Assembly: GCF_008017455.1 (NCBI RefSeq) | Contig: NZ_VRTY01000042.1 | Location: 1-48,176 of the forward strand | Direction of reading: 5' to 3' | Length of the DNA stretch: 48,176 bases | From: Pontibacter qinzhouensis | GTDB lineage: Bacteria > Bacteroidota > Bacteroidia > Cytophagales > Hymenobacteraceae | Shown: positions 34,903 to 42,957 of the stretch, piece after piece | How the letters are laid out: each line of letters begins with the position of its first letter | Position numbering within the stretch: the first letter of the stretch is position 1 | Notes under the pieces: generated by a model | What the model was told of the DNA's origin: nothing | Databases searched by the model: none | The model's input: the letters and a program-made list of their open reading frames with translations, nothing else | Position numbers and translations under genes: made by a program

Positions 34903-35442
34903 TCATTCCATATTTTGAGTAGCCTCCCTGACAGCCCTTTTTATGTAAGGGTATCCGGTAAGGGAGGCTACCTGCTCTTTGGAGTACTCCCTGACCGTGC
35001 TGGCAATCCACTCTTCGAGCTCCTGCTCGTCCTTGAAGTTGTGGAAGGCCACCCTGTCCTTCATGTCTTCCCAGAACCGCTCCACCGGGTTGAGCTCCGG
35101 GTTGGAGGAGGGCAGGAAGACCAGGCGGATATTCTCCGGCACCTGTAGCTGCTTTGCCCTGTGGTAGCCTGCCCTGTCCAGGAAGACGAACTTCATGGTC
35201 TGAGGCTCATGGCGGGAGAACTCTGAGAGCAGGTACTCGAAGTAGAGCGTGTTCACCTGCGGGGCCGTGACAAAGAAGAGGTCCCCCTCCAGCGGGTCCA
35301 CCAAACTGTAGCAGTAGCGGTAGGGGAAGCGGTGCTGGAAAGCCCCCACCGGCTTGACGCCCGGCAGGGTGATGGCCCTGCGCAGCACGGTCAGCAGGCC
35401 GAAGCAACTCTCGTCCTGGAAGTACACCTTCCAGCCCGTCAC
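34903..35442 (-). CDS. IS630-family transposase, catalytic (DDE) frame
   Basis: About 179 residues from a GTG at 35442. In reality the frame extends further up, to the A8 run at 35505-35512, reading KKTEPAAALLLRRHYAPA. DDE residues: Asp in VYFQDESCFG, Asp in KFVFLDRAGYH and Glu in NPELNPVERFWEDMKDRV. The frame has the normal length of the catalytic half of IS630 transposases. It is joined to the upstream HTH frame through a one-base shift at the A-run, so the active protein requires frameshifting or transcript slippage. Confidence 0.9.
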   Translation of the reverse strand: MTGWKVYFQDESCFGLLTVLRRAITLPGVKPVGAFQHRFPYRYCYSLVDPLEGDLFFVTAPQVNTLYFEYLLSEFSRHEPQTMKFVFLDRAGYHRAKQLQVPENIRLVFLPSSNPELNPVERFWEDMKDRVAFHNFKDEQELEEWIASTVREYSKEQVASLTGYPYIKRAVREATQNME

Positions 35443-35500
35443 CTTTCCGGCCCTGGCGGCAGGGGCGTAGTGGCGCCTGAGCAGGAGAGCAGCAGCAGGC

Positions 35501-35995
35501 TCAGTTTTTTTTAAACTTCTCCTCGTAGGCCGCGTCCTTCCTCAGGTTGCTCCTGCGGACCACCTTGAGCTTGGCCCCCAGGCGGTAGCGGACAAAGCGG
35601 TGCACGTGCTCATAGCTCAGCCCAATGCCGTGCTCCTGCTTGAGCCAGCGCTGTATCTGCTTGTAGGAGGTGAAGTAATGGCCGGCATCCGATAGCTTTG
35701 CCTGCAGCTCCTCCAAGGCCCTGCCCCCTATCACCGAGCCGCGAGGACGGCCCGTGGTGGCCACTTCCAGGCACGCGGCCAGCCCCCGCTCCCGGTAGAG
35801 CCGCAGCCACCGGCCCACCGCATGGCGCTCATAGCCTAGCTGCTCACTTAGCTGCTCGCAGCTGCCGGCCTGCCCGCTCTGGCACAAGTAAAAAGCACGC
35901 AGACGGGCCTGGGCCAGCGGGTGCTTCTGCTTGCGGCTTAACCGCAAAAGCTCCTCCGGGCTCTCCTTTATCTCTATAGTGAGTGCTTTTCCCAT
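35501..35995 (-). CDS. IS630-family transposase, N-terminal HTH frame
   Basis: 164 residues with two helix-turn-helix units: ARLRAFYLCQSGQAGSCEQL, then SEQLGYERHAVGRWLRLYRE, and a winged part YKQIQRWLKQEHGIGLSYEHV. This is the DNA-binding half of IS630 transposases. The frame ends EEKFKKN at a stop immediately after the A8 run. The catalytic half continues in another frame (see 34903-35442). Confidence 0.9.
   Translation of the reverse strand: MGKALTIEIKESPEELLRLSRKQKHPLAQARLRAFYLCQSGQAGSCEQLSEQLGYERHAVGRWLRLYRERGLAACLEVATTGRPRGSVIGGRALEELQAKLSDAGHYFTSYKQIQRWLKQEHGIGLSYEHVHRFVRYRLGAKLKVVRRSNLRKDAAYEEKFKKN
35505..35512 (-). promoter_or_regulatory. A8 slippage site linking the two IS630 frames
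   Basis: On the minus strand the coding sequence reads ttt aaa aaa aac tga. The run of eight A lies directly before the stop of the first frame, and the second frame is entered by a +1 (or -2) shift within it. Poly-A slippery sites are established in several IS630-type elements. Here an ordinary one-base mutation is the alternative. Confidence 0.55.
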
Positions 35996-36045
35996 AGGAG
36001 ATAAACAAACAGAAGATACGGAACGTTCTTTTTACTATTTGGTAT

Positions 36046-36280
36046 TACTCAACTGCAACTCCAGAAAATGTTTCCCGAACCGATGTAGGTTGGCACGTAA
36101 TTCACAACAGGACGCCTGAGTACCTCCCTAAATTTGGAAAGGGAGAAAACACCCAAAAATCGCGCTAATACTAAAATATTCATTTTTGGTGCAGAAACCC
36201 TGAATAAAAAAATGCTTTCAATAGAGTTCTGCTGCTCCTGATGCTACTGATGCTACTGATTTGATTTAGGTTTGCATCCA
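36046..36280. other. Spacer between IS630 and the GMC oxidoreductase gene
   Basis: 235 bases. Close to the GMC stop the plus strand contains ctgctgctcctgatgctact and a tandem gatgctact pair (36239-36258), which resembles the CTG-rich tail of the dispersed repeats at 39491, 41971 and 42101. Nothing else was recognised. Confidence 0.4.
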
Positions 36281-37996
36281 CTACAGGTTTCTCTTTTTCA
36301 ACTCACTTACTGCGAAATCTGCTGCCCGTGCTGTCAGGGCCATATAAGTTAAGGATGGATTCTGGGTGGAGGTGGAAGTCATGCAGGCGCCATCTGTCAC
36401 GAACACATTTTTGCAGGCGTGCAATTGGTTATATTTGTTGAGTAACGACGTTTTTGGATCGTGGCCCATACGCACGCCGCCCATTTCATGAATATCCAGT
36501 CCGGGTGCCTGGCCGGTGTCTATTGTCTTGATATTAGAAAAACCTACCTTCGTGAACATTTCCGTAAACTGCTCATGGTAGTCGGCCATCATGTTGCGGT
36601 CGTTCTCGTCATAGTCCAAGGCTATGTTCACCAGCGGAACACCCCATTTGTCGGTCCTGGATTTGCTCAGGCTTACCTGGCTTTCTTCTTTCGGAATGGT
36701 TTCTCCCATCATGTGCGAACCGATTTTCCAGTTGCTCCATTTGGGGTTCAGGAGCTGCTTTTTTAAAGAGGCACCAAAGCCGGAGCGGTCTTCCACTTCG
36801 TAACGCCTGGCATTCAGGGCGCCAGCATATCCTCTCAGGAAATTGGTTTCCTGTCTGTGCAGGTTTCTGAACCTCGGGATGTAACCACCCGCCGCCGGGT
36901 TGCGGCCATCTGTGGTATATTCCAGCAGTCCTTCATACTCCGCCGTTATTCTGGCCCTGTAGTTATGAAACGCAAAATACTTACCCAGCAGCCCACTATC
37001 ATTTCCTAAACCTTCCGGGAAACGATCGGATGTAGAGTTCAGCAAGATTTGGTTGGTATTGACCGCTGAAGCGTTGACAAAAATAATCTGTGCGTAGAAT
37101 TCCGTCACCTCCCGGGTGTTGGCATCTATTACCCGCACACCTGTGGCCTTGCCTGCCTTTTCATCATAGATAATAGAATCTACTACGGCAAACGGGTGCA
37201 GCGTAAGATGGCCAGTTCGGGCAGCCCAGGGTAAGGTGGACGAGTTGCTGCTAAAATAGCCGCCAAAGGGGCAGCCGCGCTGGCACAAGGTGCGGTTCTG
37301 GCACTGCGCCCTGCCCTGCTCCAGGTGGATCGGGTTCGGTTTGGAAAGATGCGCGCAGCGGGCGCTGATCACATGGCGGTTTCCGTACTGGGTCTTTAAC
37401 TGTTCCTTAAAATAGGCCTCTACACTATTGAGCGGGTAAGCGGGCAGAAAATCACCGTCGGGCAGTTCAGCCAGACCGTCAGTGTTTCCGGAAATACCGG
37501 CAAATTTTTCTACGTAACTGTACCAGGGCGCAATGTCTTTGTACCTGATGGGCCAGTCTACGGCAAAACCATCGCGGGCAGGGCCTTCAAAATCGAAATC
37601 GCTCCAGCGTTGGGTCTGCCTGGCCCAGAGCAGCGACTTGCCTCCTACCTGGTAACCACGAATCCAGTCAAAAGGCTTTTCCTGCACGTAAGGCTGCTCC
37701 GAGTCTTTTACAAAAAAGTGCATAGAGTCTTCCCGGAAGGCATAGCATCGGCTCACGATCGGCTCGTTCTCTTTTATGGCAAGAGGCACCTCCAGCCTGT
37801 GCTCAAACTCATAGGGCATTTTGTTGGTGGTAGGGTAATCTACCGGATGCTTTACGTCGCGCCCCCGCTCCAGCACCAGGGTTTTCAGTCCTTTTTCTGT
37901 CAGTTCCTTGGCCGCCCACCCGCCACTAATGCCGGAGCCAATCACGATGGCATCGAAGGTGCGCTGCTCTACGCTTTTTAAATTTAAATTTGCCAT
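36281..37996 (-). CDS. GMC-family FAD oxidoreductase (glycoside 3-dehydrogenase-like)
   Basis: 571 residues. An N-terminal FAD-binding motif GSGISG (20-25; IVIGSGISGGWAAKEL) is followed by the GMC N-terminal domain with GYQVGGKSLLWARQTQRWS and a Cys-rich stretch (QNRTLCQRGCPFGG). The C-terminal GMC domain has HEMGGVRMG (catalytic His) and STSTQNPSLTYMALT (catalytic Asn). It oxidises a sugar hydroxyl. Together with a gluconate-2-dehydrogenase subunit-3-like protein encoded 3 bases upstream it forms the standard membrane-associated dehydrogenase pair. Relatives oxidise glycosides at C3 or gluconate at C2. The neighbouring glycosidases favour 3-keto-glycoside formation here (inference). No Tat signal is seen on this subunit. 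Confidence 0.88.
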   Translation of the reverse strand: MANLNLKSVEQRTFDAIVIGSGISGGWAAKELTEKGLKTLVLERGRDVKHPVDYPTTNKMPYEFEHRLEVPLAIKENEPIVSRCYAFREDSMHFFVKDSEQPYVQEKPFDWIRGYQVGGKSLLWARQTQRWSDFDFEGPARDGFAVDWPIRYKDIAPWYSYVEKFAGISGNTDGLAELPDGDFLPAYPLNSVEAYFKEQLKTQYGNRHVISARCAHLSKPNPIHLEQGRAQCQNRTLCQRGCPFGGYFSSNSSTLPWAARTGHLTLHPFAVVDSIIYDEKAGKATGVRVIDANTREVTEFYAQIIFVNASAVNTNQILLNSTSDRFPEGLGNDSGLLGKYFAFHNYRARITAEYEGLLEYTTDGRNPAAGGYIPRFRNLHRQETNFLRGYAGALNARRYEVEDRSGFGASLKKQLLNPKWSNWKIGSHMMGETIPKEESQVSLSKSRTDKWGVPLVNIALDYDENDRNMMADYHEQFTEMFTKVGFSNIKTIDTGQAPGLDIHEMGGVRMGHDPKTSLLNKYNQLHACKNVFVTDGACMTSTSTQNPSLTYMALTARAADFAVSELKKRNL

Positions 37997-37999
37997 GGC

Positions 38000-38536
38000 C
38001 TAACTAACTAATGTTTTACTTACAGGATAATAACCATCGTATCTGCCCGGAATGAGTTCATACACACGCAGTTTCGTCATCACCAATTCTGAATTCAGAT
38101 ATCCTTTGATGGTTTCGTTTTTCATGATGCTGTAGAAGGTAAGCACGTCCTGGGGTGCCTTCTTATTGTTCAGAGCGGCGATCGCCTCCTGCCGCTGCTC
38201 CAGGCTGCAATCTGGAAAGGCGGAACCATATTGTTTTTTCACCATTTCTTCGAACTGCGCAAGTCCGGTCATAAAAGCTTTCTGGTCTTGTTTATTGTGG
38301 CAATCGTCGAGCATTTTCAGCACAAACAGGTGCAGCCCTAATTCTTTGGCTCCCGCTGTGTCGGTGGCCGGCAGTATAGTTTCGGCTACCTCTGCCAGCA
38401 CCCTCTCCTGCCCTTCCGACACCGCCAGGTTTTCTAAGCGAATAGAGGCTTTCTTCTCTTCCGTGATGCAGGATGGCAGCAATACGACCGCACCCGAAAA
38501 TAAAACCAGGTTTTTAATTACCGAACGTCTGTCCAT
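38000..38536 (-). CDS. Gluconate 2-dehydrogenase subunit 3-like protein
   Basis: 178 residues. The N-terminus MDRRSVIKNLVLFSGAVVLL plus the lipobox-like PSC (Cys27) suggests export, in a Tat-like RR context, carrying the partner dehydrogenase. The domain matches gluconate_2-dh3: ETILPATDTAGAKELGLHLF, LDDCHNKQDQKAF, and the C-terminal KGYLNSELVMTKLRVYELIPGRYDGYYP. It stabilises or exports the FAD subunit encoded 3 bases downstream. The pair and spacing are as usual for the family. Confidence 0.9.
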   Translation of the reverse strand: MDRRSVIKNLVLFSGAVVLLPSCITEEKKASIRLENLAVSEGQERVLAEVAETILPATDTAGAKELGLHLFVLKMLDDCHNKQDQKAFMTGLAQFEEMVKKQYGSAFPDCSLEQRQEAIAALNNKKAPQDVLTFYSIMKNETIKGYLNSELVMTKLRVYELIPGRYDGYYPVSKTLVS

Positions 38537-38563
38537 AAAATCTTCTTTCTGCTAATTTCGTTC

Positions 38564-39415
38564 TTATTTTTTGCTAACCACACTTCTGAAATATGTCACA
38601 CTTTGTTTAACATCCGGTGTGTTATGGTTCCAGTTATATTCGTACTCGGCAGAGAGCATGCCCTTGAATTTCTGCCTTTTTAACTCCCCGATAACGCCTG
38701 CTATGTTGGTAACGCCCTGCCCCCAGTGTACATCGTGCCCTTTCAGGTCCTGCTCATGCAAATCCTTTACATGCAAATGAAAGATCCGGCCTTCTAACTG
38801 CTTCAGGCTGGCAACAGGATCGATCCCGGAGCGGGTCCAATGACCGATATCGGCGCACACACCCATTCGCTTGCTTTGGCCCTTCAGGGCATCCTCTACA
38901 ATAGCAGGGTTCCAGTAGCGCGACGGTGTAGGGTGATTATGAATGGCTACCTTGATTTTAAATTCATCGCAAAGCTGCGATACCAACGGCAGGTCCTCCA
39001 GCTTCGGTTCGGAGGTAATGGTCTCTATGCCCATGGCTTTTGCGAATATAAACAGTTGCCGCCAGTCTTCTGCATTGCCCGGCGAAACCACACCGAATGC
39101 CTTCATTTTAATTCCTTTCTTCTTCAGCATGGCTAGGAGCTGTTGCCTTTTCTCGGCCTCCATCCGAATGTCCATCTTGCCTTCCAGGCCACCGCCCAGC
39201 GGCTGCCCCGGGTAAGCTTCCACATATTTCAGGCCACAGCTGTCGATCTTGCTTAGCGCTTCATAAAAGGTAAAGTTCTTAAACGTATAGGCCTGCGCTC
39301 CCAGTTCCCAGCCCAGTTTGGCTTCGGGGTGTTTTTGGGCATAAGCTGCTAGGCTGCCACCTAAGAGCAACACCAGGCAAGCAAAAGCCTGCAGTATTTT
39401 AACATGAAGTATCAT
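38564..39415 (-). CDS. Exported sugar-phosphate isomerase/epimerase-like TIM barrel
   Basis: 283 residues with signal peptide (MILHVKILQAFACLVLLLGG, then SLAAYAQ). The xylose-isomerase-like TIM barrel has LGWELGAQAYTFKNFTFYEA, IKMKAFGVVSPGN, the metal ligands KVAIHNHPTPSRYW and GVCADIGHWTRSG, FHLHVKDLHEQ and the final SAEYEYNWN. In similar operons with GMC/subunit-3 dehydrogenases these secreted proteins are connected to 3-keto-glycoside cleavage or epimerisation. The exact reaction here is unknown. It is 28 bases before the subunit-3 gene (minus strand), within one operon. Confidence 0.88.
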   Translation of the reverse strand: MILHVKILQAFACLVLLLGGSLAAYAQKHPEAKLGWELGAQAYTFKNFTFYEALSKIDSCGLKYVEAYPGQPLGGGLEGKMDIRMEAEKRQQLLAMLKKKGIKMKAFGVVSPGNAEDWRQLFIFAKAMGIETITSEPKLEDLPLVSQLCDEFKIKVAIHNHPTPSRYWNPAIVEDALKGQSKRMGVCADIGHWTRSGIDPVASLKQLEGRIFHLHVKDLHEQDLKGHDVHWGQGVTNIAGVIGELKRQKFKGMLSAEYEYNWNHNTPDVKQSVTYFRSVVSKK

Positions 39416-39490
39416 ATAGGTAATAGTTAGTGTATGCTAAATAAAGATCCAGTAATAAGTAGTGCTGCCAGGCAAGCTGACTGGGGCTTT

Positions 39491-39550
39491 GGAGAAATTA
39501 TGCTAATAGAAATGGGCCTCCGGCGCTTACTCCCTCTGCTGCTGCTGCTG
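39491..39550. repeat. Dispersed intergenic repeat, copy A
   Basis: Starts ggagaaattatgctaata, contains gggcctccgg and ends in a CTG run. It closely resembles copies at 41971-42036 (same orientation) and 42101-42161 (inverted). It abuts the stop codon of the GH3 gene (39553). Confidence 0.6.
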
Positions 39551-39552
39551 TT

Positions 39553-41913
39553 TTATCGCTTTGCCTTGAGTTCGCTGATGGCTACCTCCGGTACCAGCAC
39601 TTTGTTTACCTGCTCGGTTACCAGACTTTTAGGCAATTTAAAAGCAGCTGTCTGCCTGATGTTCCTGGACGAAGCGCCTACTTTTACGGTGTACTTGCCG
39701 GCTTCTGCCACCCAGGCTGTTTTTCTGGTATCGAAAGAGGAAAGCGCGCGGGCATCCAAAGTAAAGGTTATGGTCTCTGACTGACCTGGTTGCAACAGCC
39801 CGGTTTTGGCAAAACCTTTCAGCTCTTTCTCTGGCTTGTCCATGGTTTTGGCAGGAGCGCTGAGGTACAGCTGCACTACTTCCCGGCCAGCTACTTTACC
39901 AGTGTTCTTCACTTCCAGCGTTACCGTCAGCTGGTCTTTGAACTTACCTGCGCTGAGGTTTAATTTGCCGTACTCGAAATTGGTATAAGACAGGCCATAG
40001 CCAAACTCATAGGCAGGGTTTACCTTGAAAGCATCGTAGTAGCGGTAGCCGACGTAAATTCCTTCTTCGTACACCACTTTTTCAGGTTTGCCAGCCGGTG
40101 TGCCCGGAAAGTTTTTGGCTGACGGGGAATCCTGGTACGTTATAGGGAAGGTGGTGGCCAATTTGCCGGATGGGTTCACTTTCCCGCTCATCAGGTCGGC
40201 CAGGACATGACCTCCCTCCTGACCAGGCTGCCAGGCCAGCAGGATAGCGTCAGCCTGGTCGCGCCAGCTGGCTACTTCGATTACACCACCAATGTTGAGC
40301 ACAACCACCACTTTTTTGCCTTTTGCCCGAAACGCCTCCGAAACAGACTTCAACAGCTTTTTCTCCTCAGCCGACAGGTAATAATCGTTGTCCAGCTTCC
40401 TGTCGCCTCCCTCACCAAACACGCGCATCAGCGTTACCACCGCCATGTCTGCTTCCTGTGCCTTTCTTCGGATCAGGTTTTCGTCAATGGCCTGCTCTCC
40501 CAGGATGCTGTCCAGTTTGGGCATGGCAGTGATCAGGCTGTCGGCTTTCATGTTGCGCGGGCGGCCTTTCTTCAGGTATTCCTGGTAGCTGGCTTGCAGT
40601 TCTTTGTCGAGCTGGTAGCCTGCCTTCTGGAGCCCTTCGGTCAGCGAAACACTGTATTTGTTGTTTACCATGCCACTGCCGGTGCCACCCACTATCATTT
40701 TATAAGAGTAGTTTCCGAAAGCGGCAATTTTCTGGTTGCTATTTGCTATTGGCAGCGTCTCCTGCTCATTTTTCAGCAACACCACCGACTGTGCCGCAGC
40801 TTCGCGGGCCAGCTGGGCATTTTGCTCCAGGTTGGGCTTATCGGAGTACGGGTAGTTCTTATACGTCGGGGTCTGCATGGCCACCTTCAGGATACGCCCA
40901 ATGTTATGGTCCAGCACTTTCATATCGAGGGCGCCGTTACGGGCAGCGCTGTCTATTTTGTTCGACCACACCGCCAGGCCCGGCATCAGCAAATCATTGC
41001 CTGCCTGCATCTGCTTCAGGGCGTCTTCGCCACCATACCAGTCGCTCAATACAAAGCCGTTAAAGCCCCATTCCTTGCGCAGAATCGTCTCCAGCAGTTC
41101 CCCGCTTTCGGAGGTATACACGCCATTGATCTTGTTGTAGGACGACATCACCGTCCAGGGATCAGCTTCCTCTACCGCAATTTTAAAGCCCTGCAGGTAG
41201 ATTTCGCGCAGCGCCCGCTCGCTTACAATGGTGTTGATAAAGCGGCGGCTGGTTTCCTGGTTATTGGCGGCGAAGTGCTTAATGGAAGTGCCCACTCCCT
41301 GTGATTGAATGCCCTTAACGGCTGCTGCTGTCATTTTACCGGAGATAAGCGGGTCTTCGGAATAATATTCGAAGCTTCGGCCTCCAAGCGGATCCCGGTG
41401 AATATTCAGCGCCGGGGCAAGCAGAATGTCCACGCCGTACTCCAGCGCCTCGTGCCCCATAGCGCTGCCAACACGCTCAGCCAGTTTCAGGTCCCAGCTC
41501 GAAGCCACCAGCGATGCCACCGGAAAAGCGGTGCAGTAGTAGGAGTTCGGGTCGTTGTCTCTCCGGGGAGCAATCCGCAAACCGGCAGGTCCGTCAGAGA
41601 GGTAAATGGCCGGAATGCCCAGGCGCACAAACGGATAGGTGTAGCCTCCTACTGCCGCAATGTTTTTTTGTTTCCGCCCGGGTGTGGCTACAGGCACCAC
41701 CTCCCGTCTTTTGGCCCCGGTTACCATCAGCGACTTTTCTTCTATGCTCATGGCATCTATCACCTCCTGTAAAGGATTCTGGCCGAGCTGCGGGGCCGGT
41801 TTGGTTGGCGGCATGGCAGAAGAATTATTCATGGCCGACTGGGCCATGCCTGATCCGGCAAAGAAGCACTGGGTGATAAAGCAAACGAGCAGTGGGTATT
41901 TTGATATTTTCAT
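39553..41913 (-). CDS. Glycoside hydrolase family 3 beta-glycosidase
   Basis: 786 residues with signal peptide (about 1-24, ending GSGMAQ). GH3 N-terminal barrel (about 45-340): LSDGPAGLRI, IKHFAANNQE and nucleophile Asp291 (NGFVLSDWYGGED). The second GH3 domain (about 370-600) carries the acid/base candidate Glu in VFGEGGDRKLDNDYYLS. A fibronectin III-like domain ends it (AGREVVQLYLSAPAKTMDKP). It is a periplasmic exo-beta-glucosidase-like enzyme that would act on oligosaccharides imported by SusCD or on glycosides feeding the GMC dehydrogenase. The substrate is not predictable from sequence. Confidence 0.95.
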   Translation of the reverse strand: MKISKYPLLVCFITQCFFAGSGMAQSAMNNSSAMPPTKPAPQLGQNPLQEVIDAMSIEEKSLMVTGAKRREVVPVATPGRKQKNIAAVGGYTYPFVRLGIPAIYLSDGPAGLRIAPRRDNDPNSYYCTAFPVASLVASSWDLKLAERVGSAMGHEALEYGVDILLAPALNIHRDPLGGRSFEYYSEDPLISGKMTAAAVKGIQSQGVGTSIKHFAANNQETSRRFINTIVSERALREIYLQGFKIAVEEADPWTVMSSYNKINGVYTSESGELLETILRKEWGFNGFVLSDWYGGEDALKQMQAGNDLLMPGLAVWSNKIDSAARNGALDMKVLDHNIGRILKVAMQTPTYKNYPYSDKPNLEQNAQLAREAAAQSVVLLKNEQETLPIANSNQKIAAFGNYSYKMIVGGTGSGMVNNKYSVSLTEGLQKAGYQLDKELQASYQEYLKKGRPRNMKADSLITAMPKLDSILGEQAIDENLIRRKAQEADMAVVTLMRVFGEGGDRKLDNDYYLSAEEKKLLKSVSEAFRAKGKKVVVVLNIGGVIEVASWRDQADAILLAWQPGQEGGHVLADLMSGKVNPSGKLATTFPITYQDSPSAKNFPGTPAGKPEKVVYEEGIYVGYRYYDAFKVNPAYEFGYGLSYTNFEYGKLNLSAGKFKDQLTVTLEVKNTGKVAGREVVQLYLSAPAKTMDKPEKELKGFAKTGLLQPGQSETITFTLDARALSSFDTRKTAWVAEAGKYTVKVGASSRNIRQTAAFKLPKSLVTEQVNKVLVPEVAISELKAKR

Positions 41914-41970
41914 ATTAAAAGATAATAGATTTAAGTTTTGTCCGGTCAGCTTGCCAAGCGGCAGAGGTCC

Positions 41971-42036
41971 GGATTTTGCAATTATTCTAATTAAACAGGG
42001 CCTCCGGATAGTGTTGCTGCCCCTGCTGCTGATCAG
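41971..42036. repeat. Dispersed intergenic repeat, copy B
   Basis: Reads aattattctaattaaa, then gggcctccggatag, then a CTG-rich end ctgctgatcag. Same orientation as copy A. Confidence 0.55.
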
Positions 42037-42100
42037 TTTTACCCGTGAAAGATTTTATAGGCCTGTACCGGGTACAACATAACTATCTTCTCGAGCTTTA

Positions 42101-42161
42101 GCAGCAGCATCAGCAGAAGGAGTAACCACTGGAGGGCTAGTTTCATTAGTATAATTCCTCC
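42101..42161. repeat. Dispersed intergenic repeat, copy C (inverted)
   Basis: On the reverse strand it reads ggaggaattatactaatgaa, then gccctccag, then ttactccttctgctgatgct. This parallels copies A and B in the opposite orientation. The shared order is AATTAT-CTAAT, CCTCC(A/G)G, TTACTCC, CTGCTG. Confidence 0.55.
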
Positions 42162-42196
42162 AGAACCTGACAGAAAATTTTTCAGGTACGGTAGAC

Positions 42197-42243
42197 TGAA
42201 ATGGTTTAAGTGTTCTTCAAAGAAGATCATTTAAACCATTTCA
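42197..42243 (-). terminator. Hairpin across the SGNH hydrolase stop codon
   Basis: tgaaatggtttaa (42197-42209) pairs with ttaaaccatttca (42231-42243), 13 bp, with a smaller cttcaaagaag palindrome in the loop. The right arm overlaps the last codons of the SGNH gene (stop at 42227). There is no T-tract, so it may stabilise or terminate the transcript. Confidence 0.5.
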
Positions 42244-42946
42244 GCAGTTCTTCTGCAATAACCGTATGGCCGCGCTGGTTCGGGTGGTTCACATGCGACA
42301 TGTAGGGCTCCACAGTTCCTTCGGTTTTTGCGATCTTCTCAAACTCCGCGTACGGATCGGCCAGGCCAACTTTATATTTGGCCGCCAGAGCCCGGATCTG
42401 TTTGGCATGCTGGGCCAGCTTATTGTCCGGGTTTTTCAGATCCTGCCGCTGATCCGGCGAAGGCGTTACTAGAATCACTTTTATGTTGTGCCGGAGTGCC
42501 TCCTCTATCATTTTCTCCCAGGCCACCTTCGACCTCTCCAGGCCAGGCCCCATGTCGTTAAGCGCATAGTCTATAAACAGCACATCAGGTTTGTGTGGTA
42601 GCACGTCGGTGGCAAGGCGGGGCTGGCCCTTTTCGGCATACTCCCCTCCTATGGCCGTAATAATGACATTGATAACCGCATGCGGGTACTCCTGCTTCAG
42701 CTTGCTTAACAAAAGGTGCGGGTACGACTCCAGCGTATGCACCTCCTGCCGGCTCCAGTACCCCGACGGTACCGAATGACCATGAAACACCAGGTTGATT
42801 CTCCTGTTATTCGGGAATACCGTTTTCAGCTCTTGCTGTACCTCGCTTAAATAAACAGAACTGCCTGCGCTTTTCAGGCTCTGGCACTGTGCCGAAAAAG
42901 CTAACAGCAAGGCTAATACAATCAGGTTCGTTTTTCTCATTTTCAA
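42227..42946 (-). CDS. SGNH/GDSL-family hydrolase
   Basis: 239 residues with signal peptide (about 1-22, MKMRKTNLIVLALLLAFSAQ). SGNH blocks: nucleophile Ser58 in FHGHSVPSGY, block II Gly in ITAIGGEYAE, block III Asn in FIDYALNDMG and block V His in SHVNHPNQRGH. The Asp normally three residues before this His is replaced (HVNH), so the triad may be a Ser-His dyad. SGNH enzymes in polysaccharide loci are usually acetyl-esterases for decorated glycans. It is 11 bases after the 861-residue lipoprotein gene, in the same operon. Confidence 0.88.
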   Translation of the reverse strand: MKMRKTNLIVLALLLAFSAQCQSLKSAGSSVYLSEVQQELKTVFPNNRRINLVFHGHSVPSGYWSRQEVHTLESYPHLLLSKLKQEYPHAVINVIITAIGGEYAEKGQPRLATDVLPHKPDVLFIDYALNDMGPGLERSKVAWEKMIEEALRHNIKVILVTPSPDQRQDLKNPDNKLAQHAKQIRALAAKYKVGLADPYAEFEKIAKTEGTVEPYMSHVNHPNQRGHTVIAEELLKWFK

Positions 42947-42957
42947 CAGACAGCCAT

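Larger units (their letters stand above)
34884..36045 (-). mobile_element. IS630-family insertion sequence
   Basis: A 1162-bp element whose ends are perfect inverted repeats: taataccaaatagtaaaaag at 34882-34901 and its complement at 36028-36047. The outer TA of each is the duplicated target dinucleotide expected of IS630/Tc1 elements (TA at 34882-34883 and 36046-36047). It carries a transposase split into two minus-strand frames. It sits just beyond the rteC terminator. Confidence 0.92.
41914..42226. other. Spacer with an inverted pair of repeats
   Basis: 313 bases between the SGNH and GH3 genes. It contains repeat copies B (41971-42036) and C (42101-42161) in opposite orientation, separated by about 65 bases, and could fold into a long imperfect hairpin. 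The 11-mer gtcagcttgcc at 41945-41955 is the reverse complement of ggcaagctgac at 39471-39481, next to copy A. Confidence 0.5.

Noticed and set aside
40207..41304. 365-residue open frame opposite the GH3 gene
   Set aside because: It lies entirely antisense to a GH3 gene with intact catalytic residues and has no protein signature of its own.
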